From a virus: a DNA stretch of 30,004 bases. The notes below the pieces were generated by a model. It did no database searches. It saw nothing but the letters and a program-made list of their open reading frames with translations, and was not told the origin of the DNA. The stretch spans positions 1 through 30,004 of IMG/VR virus record IMGVR_UViG_3300025122_000097. One strand, written 5' to 3'. Position numbers and translations under genes: made by a program. Positions 21,186 through 26,832 of this stretch are shown piece after piece (position 1 is the first letter of the stretch; each line of letters begins with the position of its first letter).

Positions 21186-21485
21186 TTATCGTTGATTCAT
21201 TCTATTAGCCATGTCGTCTACGAAAGATCGAAGATGGTCTTTACAGAGAATGTGCCCGTAATCCACGACACTCATCTTACATGAGTCTACCTGACAAGAG
21301 CTAGTATCTTTACAGGTTGGGCAAAGTGTCTCCTCTTCTAAGAGGAAGATATCATCACAGATTGCACACCCTCTAGGGTATTGAATGAACTTTTGGTCAC
21401 GGTACTTAGCGCTCCTTTCTTCCTTAGTTGTCCGACTAAAGTCAGATGCTAATGAGTTAAGGATGGTGGTGCGTATAGATTGCAT
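21186..21485 (-). CDS. 99-residue multi-Cys zinc protein
   Basis: ATG at 21485, first gene after the leftward TTGACA promoter. Residues 40-84 hold C40-C43 (GCAICDD), C55-C58 (LCPTCK), C64, C69, H78, C81 and H84, enough for two interleaved zinc sites, like a B-box or FYVE-like arrangement. The N-terminal 35 residues are basic and helical. Such early phage zinc proteins often bind host proteins; no specific target can be named. Confidence 0.72.
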   Translation of the reverse strand: MQSIRTTILNSLASDFSRTTKEERSAKYRDQKFIQYPRGCAICDDIFLLEEETLCPTCKDTSSCQVDSCKMSVVDYGHILCKDHLRSFVDDMANRMNQR

Positions 21486-21512
21486 ATAACGTTTGTTATG
21501 AATTCTATATCT

Positions 21513-21542
21513 AGTTTACCTTCAGGGAGACTACCTTGTCAA
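21513..21542 (-). promoter_or_regulatory. Leftward sigma70-like promoter
   Basis: On the minus strand TTGACA (21537-21542), 18-base spacer, TAAACT (21513-21518). A perfect -35 with a 4/6 -10, directly upstream of the 99-residue zinc gene and downstream of the regulator gene. Likely drives most of the leftward unit. Confidence 0.65.
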
Positions 21543-21555
21543 TAGCCTTGTTTAC

Positions 21556-21708
21556 TTATAAATTATGATCTTTTAGATACTTATCCACAGCCTCTGTGTA
21601 AAAGTCTACTTTCTTAACTCCCATTTTCTTACAATAACGATCTATTCGTGGTGCCATCTCGCGCTTTATCCAAGCACGCATATATGGTCTTAAGTCTTTA
21701 TATGGCAT
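21556..21708 (-). CDS. 50-residue possible ribbon-helix-helix regulator
   Basis: ATG at 21708 to TAA at 21556-21558. Basic N-terminal part (RAWIKREMAPRIDRYCKKMG), then KKVDFYTEAVDKYLKDHNL, whose helix resembles the second helix of Arc/MetJ-type regulators, although the strand is not clear. It is the first gene leftward from the divergent control region at 21709-21769, the usual place for an autoregulating repressor. Other possibilities are an antirepressor or a small DNA-binding protein. Moderate certainty that it is a gene, low certainty of fold. Confidence 0.55.
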   Translation of the reverse strand: MPYKDLRPYMRAWIKREMAPRIDRYCKKMGVKKVDFYTEAVDKYLKDHNL

Positions 21709-21711
21709 ATG

Positions 21712-21740
21712 TTTACAAAAATAAGACTACCCTATATAAT
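21712..21740 (+). promoter_or_regulatory. Rightward sigma70-like promoter
   Basis: TTTACA (21712-21717), 17-base spacer, TATAAT (21735-21740). Near-consensus; start expected near 21747, about 23 bases before the SSB-like ATG. A GCGT...ACGC inverted pair (21746-21749, 21764-21767) lies just downstream and could be an operator. Confidence 0.8.
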
Positions 21741-21764
21741 AGAAAGCGTCAATAAATAAAACAA
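21736..21764 (-). promoter_or_regulatory. Leftward promoter overlapping the rightward one
   Basis: On the minus strand TTGTTT (21759-21764), 17-base spacer, TATTAT (21736-21741). Its -10 lies on top of the rightward -10, so the two polymerases would exclude one another, a simple switch geometry. The regulator gene starts about 20 bases downstream of the expected start. Confidence 0.5.
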
Positions 21765-21769
21765 CGCCA

Positions 21770-22228
21770 ATGATACAAAAACGCCCAATGAAATACGAGG
21801 ATGAGAGTAAAGATATAATAAATTTTTTAAGCACAAAAACTATGTCCATATGGGACAACGCAGATCTACAAGCCCCAGCAGCAGACTACTCAAACAGCAA
21901 GTACTTAAACAAACGACTTGGAGACGGAGATTCACTGGTACTCACTTTCAAGGAAGTGATGCACAAAGAACAGCGAGATGAAACCCCTGAACTTTATAGA
22001 ACATCAGATGGTAAGGAATATATTTTCTACTTCACCGATGAATCAGGTGGTGAAGCAGAGATGACACAAGGAACTACACGTGGAAAGTTCTTCTCAGCAA
22101 TGAGGGATGCACGAGTAGAACCTGGAGAAACAATTAACGTAAAGAGAACATGTACTGGAGTTGATACCGAGTACACTATCACTCGAGAAGGCACAGCACC
22201 TGTAAACACAGAAGAAGTTCCATTCTAG
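21770..22228 (+). CDS. SSB-like protein
   Basis: 152 residues from ATG 21770; a second possible start is M25 at 21842. The body has strand-rich OB-like segments (SLVLTFKEVMHKEQ, KEYIFYFTD, NVKRTCTGVDTEYTITREG). It ends NTEEVPF, an acidic tip plus Pro-Phe like the DDIPF tail of bacterial SSB that recruits partners. First gene of the rightward early unit, opposite the RecA-like ATPase, so single-strand DNA binding in replication or recombination is likely. The OB fold is inferred rather than certain. An intrinsic terminator follows the gene. Confidence 0.65.
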   Translation: MIQKRPMKYEDESKDIINFLSTKTMSIWDNADLQAPAADYSNSKYLNKRLGDGDSLVLTFKEVMHKEQRDETPELYRTSDGKEYIFYFTDESGGEAEMTQGTTRGKFFSAMRDARVEPGETINVKRTCTGVDTEYTITREGTAPVNTEEVPF

Positions 22229-22243
22229 TCACACCTTATGCAC

Positions 22244-22266
22244 AACCCGTCCTTGCGGCGGGTTTT
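22244..22266 (+). terminator. Intrinsic terminator after the SSB-like gene
   Basis: AACCCG (22244-22249) pairs with CGGGTT (22259-22264), with inner pairs possible in TCCTTGCGG, followed by TTTTG. It directly precedes the next promoter. Confidence 0.75.
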
Positions 22267-22293
22267 GTATTTGGGATAAAATCGTGTTACAAT
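22265..22293 (+). promoter_or_regulatory. Candidate promoter before the compact RNA
   Basis: TTGTAT (22265-22270), 17 bases, TACAAT (22288-22293) with TG one base before it (extended -10). Predicted start at about 22300, just before the hairpin RNA. It lies right behind the SSB terminator. Confidence 0.6.
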
Positions 22294-22299
22294 TTGTTT

Positions 22300-22397
22300 G
22301 CGTAAATCACATGATAGAAAACTCTTTTGTCTTCAAGGCGGAGCCTAGCTCCACGGCACATGTGAGCCGACGCACCTTGGGGACAAGAGAGTTTTTT
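22300..22397 (+). ncRNA. Compact three-way-junction RNA ending in a U run
   Basis: Bases 22318-22338 pair with 22375-22395 as 21 continuous pairs, including three G-U pairs on the plus strand. At the tip are two hairpins: GGAGC/GCTCC (22340-22344/22348-22352, loop CTA) and CGGC/GCCG (22354-22357/22366-22369). The 3' strand runs into TTTTTT (22392-22397), so the stem itself acts as an intrinsic terminator. An extended -10 promoter is placed to start it at about 22300. It may be an independent small RNA or an attenuator leader for the replication genes that start at 22459. No known family is recognised. Confidence 0.65.
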
Positions 22398-22458
22398 AAT
22401 TCAAAATGAAGCGAGTAAGCTTCGACCGAAACCATAATCGCCGGAAGGCAAGTACTAT

Positions 22459-22929
22459 ATGAAACACTTTTCAATCACAGGAGCTTTAATAGCCAAAGAC
22501 TTTATTGTTGACGCCATCGCAAACGAATGGCAAATCGAGATAAGGGGGTCTGATGGTAAGAAGCTGCTGGTTGTTTTTTATAAAGGAACTTGGGGAATCC
22601 AAGATCCTAGTTCAAAAGATTATTTCCAAATGTATGATGCACCAGACATCATGAGCACACCACACACAATTGGGTTGTGTGAGTTTGATGATGTACTCAA
22701 ACCAAATCCACTATGGGTAAGTTTTGCCAAGGAGAGGCTTGCGTTCCACAATGCAAGCACAAACGGGACTGTTGTAACCAGCTCACAATTAGACAATCTT
22801 GATTGTAGGGTGATTCCAGCAAGAGTAATGACTGACCTCATTTACTCAATCCTCCATGATATTGAGTCTGTTCATGTAGTATCGAAACACAGAAATGGAA
22901 CTATAAAGAATGGATCTATATCAGCATAA
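22459..22929 (+). CDS. 156-residue early protein, unknown
   Basis: Starts at ATG 22459; GGAAGG 10-15 bases upstream is a weak SD-like tract. It is a mixed alpha/beta protein (DFIVDAIANEWQIEIRGSDG, KKLLVVFYKGTWGIQDPSS) with Cys at about 73 and 116. No nucleotide-binding or zinc motif stands out. First gene after the compact RNA and directly before the DnaB/RecA-like ATPase, so it may be a replication accessory protein or a target of the leader RNA. Not recognised. Confidence 0.7.
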   Translation: MKHFSITGALIAKDFIVDAIANEWQIEIRGSDGKKLLVVFYKGTWGIQDPSSKDYFQMYDAPDIMSTPHTIGLCEFDDVLKPNPLWVSFAKERLAFHNASTNGTVVTSSQLDNLDCRVIPARVMTDLIYSILHDIESVHVVSKHRNGTIKNGSISA

Positions 22930-22933
22930 AAAT

Positions 22934-23851
22934 ATGGAGGAGAATAAACCAACACAAGATGAAAATTTAGAGCTTCTCAAACTTCGAGATGCAGGTCAAC
23001 GAGCTATGGCCGAATACTTAGCTCTAAGACCGATCAAGGTTGGTATTGCTGAACTGGACGAGGTGCTGGAGGGCGGTATAGAGCAAGGAGATTACTACTT
23101 GTTCATCGGAGCATCAAAATCAGGTAAGTCAACTGTGCTTAGAAATATAGGTTTGACACTAGCAAAGAAAAGCCCCGTTCTATACCTAAACTTCGAGCAA
23201 CTTGGGAGAAATGTTTTCTCAGCACTTTACAAGTTAAGGACAGGCCGAGCGTTTAGAGACGATATCGCAGAGAACCAAGACATGACGGACGACGAGATTC
23301 AACGGTTCCCAGACATTCCTTTTTTCATGGCTTTTTGGGCGGATACAATCAAAAGCAAGTCGTTCAACAAAGAGATCACCGTAAACCTAAAGAGGTCAGT
23401 TGATGTTATTACAGAGATGGAAGGCGAAAGACCAGTGATTATCTTCGAAAACTTATCAGACGTTTATAACGAAAGGATTAGAGGGTCGGACAATGTGGAG
23501 AACGTAGCTTCCCAAACAATCATGGATATTAAGAACTTCTGCAAAGATAATGAGGTCGCTATGTTTCTCGCTCATCACACCCCTAAGTTAGGTGGTCAAG
23601 CACCCACAGTAGAGAACGGCAGGGACTCCAACAGAATAGCCGACATGGCTCACAGCATCTTCGCATGTCATGTGGTTGAGGAAGAAGGGAAGGACATGTA
23701 TGGCTATGAAACAGTAGAGAAAACACATATACTATCGTATTTGAGAGGTAGGTCATCCCAAGACTCAAAGAAGTGGTCGATTTCATTGAAAAATGACGGT
23801 GGTTTTGACTTGACCAAATATATCAAGCCCAAGAAGGCTGGCAAGAAATAG
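22934..23851 (+). CDS. RecA/DnaB-like ATPase (replicative helicase or loader)
   Basis: Start chosen at ATG 22934, four bases after the previous stop; ATG 22910 would add eight residues and overlap the previous gene. The 305-residue product has Walker A GASKSGKS at 59-66, the VLYLNFEQL strand at 82-90, Walker B VIIFEN at 168-173 and AMFLAHHTPKLGG at 209-221 (sensor-like). A DSNRIADMAHSIF segment and RGRS (271-274, possible Arg finger) follow. This order matches the C-terminal ATPase core of DnaB/RepA helicases without an N-terminal domain. It is the first gene of a cassette with an initiator and a primase, so it is probably the helicase. Confidence 0.78.
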   Translation: MEENKPTQDENLELLKLRDAGQRAMAEYLALRPIKVGIAELDEVLEGGIEQGDYYLFIGASKSGKSTVLRNIGLTLAKKSPVLYLNFEQLGRNVFSALYKLRTGRAFRDDIAENQDMTDDEIQRFPDIPFFMAFWADTIKSKSFNKEITVNLKRSVDVITEMEGERPVIIFENLSDVYNERIRGSDNVENVASQTIMDIKNFCKDNEVAMFLAHHTPKLGGQAPTVENGRDSNRIADMAHSIFACHVVEEEGKDMYGYETVEKTHILSYLRGRSSQDSKKWSISLKNDGGFDLTKYIKPKKAGKK

Positions 23852-23852
23852 T

Positions 23853-24536
23853 ATGAAGTTTATTAAATACTATCAATGGGTCGCAAAGAATAAGGACTTA
23901 TCCACAATGGAGAAGCTGGTTTATTGTGCGCTAATCAGTTATCAGGGCAGCAACGAGACGTGCTGGCCAGCTCAACAAACCCTCGCCAATATCCTCGGAA
24001 TCAGCAAGCCGACAGTTTATAGAACCATCAAAAACCTTGAAAAGCTAGGTTGGGTAGGAGTTAAGGTGTTTGGACATGGAAAAACCAATAGATATAGGTG
24101 TTTAATGACCAACCTTAGTCAGCGTGACTATAATAGTCAGGCTGAAGGGGCTTGTAGTCAGCCTGATGTGCAGACCTTAGTCACTGTGATGTCCAACCTT
24201 AGTCAGCCTGATGTGCAACCTACATCAGAGAGACTATCCTTAGTAGTAGAAGAAGATAAGACCAACCAACCTACCAACCTATTAGAGGGGGTTGGTAGGG
24301 AGGTAGGTTGGTTAACTTCCCAGAAAGAGATCGAGAGGTTGACGCATTATAAAGTTACGAAAGCAGACGAAGCGTCTCTTAGATACATCGACAGTAAGTT
24401 CAGCAAGGAACAAATCAAACCGATACTCATGGAAGTGATCGATGATTGGGATCTCAAGCTGAATACGGATAGAGGGATCGATTCGATTCCAAGAGTAGTG
24501 GCTTATCGATTAAGACAGGCGTATGGAAAATCTTGA
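23853..24536 (+). CDS. Replication initiator with N-terminal helix-turn-helix
   Basis: A 227-residue protein. Residues of about 15-70 form a winged helix-turn-helix: LSTMEKLVYCALISYQG, CWPAQQTLANILGISKPTVY (recognition helix about 50-60) and a wing KVFGHGKTNRYR. This is the HTH_36/RepA-like start of many phage initiators. A low-complexity linker (about 86-150) follows, then a C-terminal helical domain (SLRYIDSKFSKEQIKPILME). As in lambda O, the linker-coding DNA holds repeats that look like initiator-binding sites (24117-24217). Two bases after the helicase gene; it overlaps the primase gene by 14 bases and ends TGA. Confidence 0.8.
   Translation: MKFIKYYQWVAKNKDLSTMEKLVYCALISYQGSNETCWPAQQTLANILGISKPTVYRTIKNLEKLGWVGVKVFGHGKTNRYRCLMTNLSQRDYNSQAEGACSQPDVQTLVTVMSNLSQPDVQPTSERLSLVVEEDKTNQPTNLLEGVGREVGWLTSQKEIERLTHYKVTKADEASLRYIDSKFSKEQIKPILMEVIDDWDLKLNTDRGIDSIPRVVAYRLRQAYGKS
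24117..24217. other. Iteron-like repeats, candidate replication origin
   Basis: Five copies of AGTCAGCCTGATGTGCA or close variants begin at 24117, 24135, 24156, 24179 and 24201 (steps of 18, 21, 23 and 22 bases, about two helix turns). Two copies (24156, 24201) are identical over 17 bases. They encode the low-complexity linker of the initiator, as in lambdoid phages. Confidence 0.65.
24264..24313. repeat. Nested inverted repeats beside the iterons
   Basis: AACCAACCTACC (24264-24275) is fully complementary to GGTAGGTTGGTT (24302-24313). Inside, CCTACCAACC (24270-24279) pairs with GGTTGGTAGG (24290-24299). The two foldings share bases and so exclude each other. It lies 46 bases after the iterons in the same linker region. 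Confidence 0.8.
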
Positions 24537-25644
24537 GAAAATCAAAGAGGATTTATATATGATAAACGTCTTTCATGCAGGCGGTATGAGCTTTGCTGCT
24601 AAAGATATGTTGTTTCAGGTAGTGGCTGATTATCAGGAGAAGAGTGATAAGTTATTCAGCTTTGCTATTAAGTTCTTAATTGAGACTGCTTTACCGAAGA
24701 TTAAGGGTAGGAAACCAAGACCTATACCAAGAGATGTGAAGATAATGTTGCAGCTAGAGGACGAGGAGATAACTTGGAGCGAGTGGTTAGAGTTCTTTCC
24801 AGGATCAAGTATTGAGATGATGGAGGATAAGCAGGGTGGCAGAACTGGCTTCTTGACTAAGGAAAAGTTGGGGAGGTTGCGACCAGATGATTTTCTTGAA
24901 GATAAGACTGGGCTGTTCTATTCACCGAATGGATTTAACGATGAAGTTAGGGAGGGGATGAAACGAAAGAGGGAGCAAGGCAATATCAAATCACTTAATG
25001 CTTTCTTCATCGATCTTGATAAAGCACCGACGAAGGAGTTGAAGGATGCACATCGTCGAACGATTGGAGAGTTCAGTATAGCTCCATCGTTCGTGGTCGA
25101 GACGAGAAATGGTTTTCACGTTCTGTGGCTCTTAGAGCGTTTGTATGGTGCTGAAGACAGTATGAGGTGGAAAAGTATCCAGAAGGGTCTTATAGCTCAT
25201 TTTCAGGCCGACAGGGCGTGTTCAGACTCGTCACGTCTATTGCGTATGCCGAGTTCGTGGCATTGCAAGAGATTGTGGGTAGGTGGAGAGGCTTTCAAGG
25301 TCAAGTTGGTGTATCGCAGTAAGATTCGATATACGATGGATGACTTTAGAGCTTTTGAGTCAAAACAAAAGCCAAGAAAGGTTTTTGAAATGAAGGAGGG
25401 AGAGGTGGTTATTCCACCAAACGCAGCATTAGGGAAGGGTGATCGCCATGCAGCGTTGAAAGAAGAAATCGCTAGAGCTTATGCAAGGATTGGCACGAAT
25501 AGAGAGTTAGCACCGAAAGTGAGGGGTGAAATGAAGACTTGGTATCAAGCGTCTTGTATAGACTTGAAGCCTCATTGGGAGAAGGAGGTGGACGATTACT
25601 GCGATTGGGTAACATTAAACCAGTTTGGAAATAAAATAAGCTAA
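24523..25644 (+). CDS. Archaeo-eukaryotic-type primase (RepB-primase-like)
   Basis: A 373-residue protein. A helical N-terminal region (1-80) is followed by the primase core: LNAFFIDLDKAPTKEL (Asp164, Asp166, the metal pair), SFVVETRNGFHVLWLLERL (His199) and ACSDSSRLLRMPSSWHCK (Asp235, Arg238, Arg241). This D-x-D ... H ... S-R-L-x-R-x-P order is that of AEP/RepB primases of plasmids and phages. The C-terminal part (GKGDRHAALKEEIARAYARI) may contact the helicase. It starts inside the initiator gene. It probably primes synthesis at the nearby iteron origin. Confidence 0.78.
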   Translation: MENLEKIKEDLYMINVFHAGGMSFAAKDMLFQVVADYQEKSDKLFSFAIKFLIETALPKIKGRKPRPIPRDVKIMLQLEDEEITWSEWLEFFPGSSIEMMEDKQGGRTGFLTKEKLGRLRPDDFLEDKTGLFYSPNGFNDEVREGMKRKREQGNIKSLNAFFIDLDKAPTKELKDAHRRTIGEFSIAPSFVVETRNGFHVLWLLERLYGAEDSMRWKSIQKGLIAHFQADRACSDSSRLLRMPSSWHCKRLWVGGEAFKVKLVYRSKIRYTMDDFRAFESKQKPRKVFEMKEGEVVIPPNAALGKGDRHAALKEEIARAYARIGTNRELAPKVRGEMKTWYQASCIDLKPHWEKEVDDYCDWVTLNQFGNKIS

Positions 25645-25691
25645 TATTTGAGGTATAGTAATCTTAAAAACGAGATAACCAAAACAAACAT

Positions 25692-26069
25692 ATGGCGAGT
25701 AAAAGAACAGCTTCGCAACGGGGTAAAGCTAATAGACGCCGTGGACACCAGTTCGAAAGAGAGGTGGCAATTGATTTAAGAGCAGTTGGCTTCCATGATG
25801 CGAAGAGACATCTTGAGTATCAGAAGGAGGAAGTGGTCGGTGTGGATATCGATAACACCGGTCAATTCAAGATACAGTGTAAAGCAAAGAATAATTCTCC
25901 TAATATCCCAGCGGTATTCAAGGAGATCAAGCATGATAAAGACAACGACATCCCTGTCGTAGTGTTTAAGGTTACGAATAAGGGAGAATATGCGTGTTTT
26001 AAGTGGGAGGATGCACAAGTATTGATGGCCTGGCTTCACGGGTTTAGCAAAGACGAAAGTGGAAAATAA
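25692..26069 (+). CDS. Holliday-junction-resolvase-like nuclease (PD-(D/E)xK)
   Basis: A 125-residue protein. Basic start (SKRTASQRGKANRRRGHQFE), then Glu22 in the first helix, a strand with Asp52 (VVGVDIDNTG) and Q-x-K at 62-64 (FKIQCKAKN). This is the E...D...[EQ]xK nuclease core of archaeal Hjc-like resolvases and related phage proteins. It would cut branched replication or packaging intermediates before terminase acts. Between the primase and terminase genes; a weak TATAGT -10-like box lies about 35 bases before the ATG. Confidence 0.72.
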   Translation: MASKRTASQRGKANRRRGHQFEREVAIDLRAVGFHDAKRHLEYQKEEVVGVDIDNTGQFKIQCKAKNNSPNIPAVFKEIKHDKDNDIPVVVFKVTNKGEYACFKWEDAQVLMAWLHGFSKDESGK

Positions 26070-26082
26070 TCTTTAAAGATCT

Positions 26083-26238
26083 ATGAAAAAACCAGAACAC
26101 AGCATCGTGAAATTACTTTGTGAGAGATGTACTAAGTTAACTTATATGTTCTTTAACGACTTCTATGAAGAAGATTACTGTGGTGAGTGTTACGTTAAGA
26201 TGGAATATTTGAGGGAAATTTACACTGAAGTTGAGTAG
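26083..26238 (+). CDS. 51-residue zinc-ribbon protein (first of two)
   Basis: ATG at 26083 to TAG at 26236-26238. Two Cys-x-x-Cys pairs at 13-16 (LLCERCTKLT) and 33-36 (DYCGECYVKM) form a small zinc ribbon. The second half is helical and acidic. Adjacent to a similar gene at 26270, apparently by duplication (CERC ... CG[ER]C). Position between resolvase and terminase suggests a role in DNA processing or transcription of late genes, but this is inference. Confidence 0.65.
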   Translation: MKKPEHSIVKLLCERCTKLTYMFFNDFYEEDYCGECYVKMEYLREIYTEVE

Positions 26239-26269
26239 TTTGTTCTATACAAAGGTAGTCATTTATTAT

Positions 26270-26416
26270 ATGATGTTTATATATCATGTTACTTTTGAAG
26301 ATATGGAGGAGTGTGAACGATGCAAAGATTTAACTGATAAGGATAATATTTATTACGACCCAAACGTAGGTATGTTTCTGTGTGGTCGATGCTTTATTAA
26401 TATCCAATTAGCGTAG
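26270..26416 (+). CDS. 48-residue zinc-ribbon protein (second of two)
   Basis: The longest frame begins at a TTG (26231) inside the previous gene; ATG 26270 is preferred, and ATG 26303 would leave 37 residues. Cys pairs ECERCKDLTD and LCGRCFINIQ repeat the spacing of the neighbour, with an acidic-to-neutral linker (NIYYDPNVGMF). Probably a paralogue of the 26083 product. Function unknown. Confidence 0.6.
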   Translation: MMFIYHVTFEDMEECERCKDLTDKDNIYYDPNVGMFLCGRCFINIQLA

Positions 26417-26439
26417 TTAATCTCAAGATAGTAATTTAT

Positions 26440-26832
26440 ATGGCACAAGGAAGAGAGTGGGATAGAGAAGAAGTTATCGAAATAGTTAAGCCCTATTTAA
26501 AGTTGGGTTACAGTGTGAATAAGTCTTGTATTTTGGCTGAAATCCCTACATCTACGTTTGCTACATGGATGCAGAATGATGAAGTGCTTCGTAAAAAAGT
26601 GGCTGCATGGCGTAACAATATCAACGCAATTGCAAGAAAAAACGTAGTAGAATCGATCAAAGAGGGTGATAATAATGAATCTAGATGGTGGTTAGAAAGA
26701 AAAGAGAAAGAAGACTTTAGTTTGAGACAGGAACACACTGGTAAAGATGGTGAGGCTATTGAGGTTAAGAACATGCAAGAGCTTACCGATGAGCAGTTAG
26801 ATGAGATCATCAACAGAATGACTCAAGCATGA
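26440..26832 (+). CDS. Terminase small subunit
   Basis: 130 residues immediately before the large terminase. The N-terminal part (REEVIEIVKPYLKLGYSVNK, then CILAEIPTSTFATWMQND) is a helix-turn-helix that would recognise the packaging site. The centre is helical and basic for oligomerisation, and the C-terminal end (MQELTDEQLDEIINRM) would contact the large subunit. It overlaps that gene by 4 bases (ATGA), implying coupled translation. Confidence 0.85.
   Translation: MAQGREWDREEVIEIVKPYLKLGYSVNKSCILAEIPTSTFATWMQNDEVLRKKVAAWRNNINAIARKNVVESIKEGDNNESRWWLERKEKEDFSLRQEHTGKDGEAIEVKNMQELTDEQLDEIINRMTQA

Noticed and set aside
24117-24217. CRISPR-like array
   Set aside because: Repeats are short, imperfect, spaced at about 21 bases with no unique spacers of 30 bases, and lie inside a coding frame; iterons fit better.
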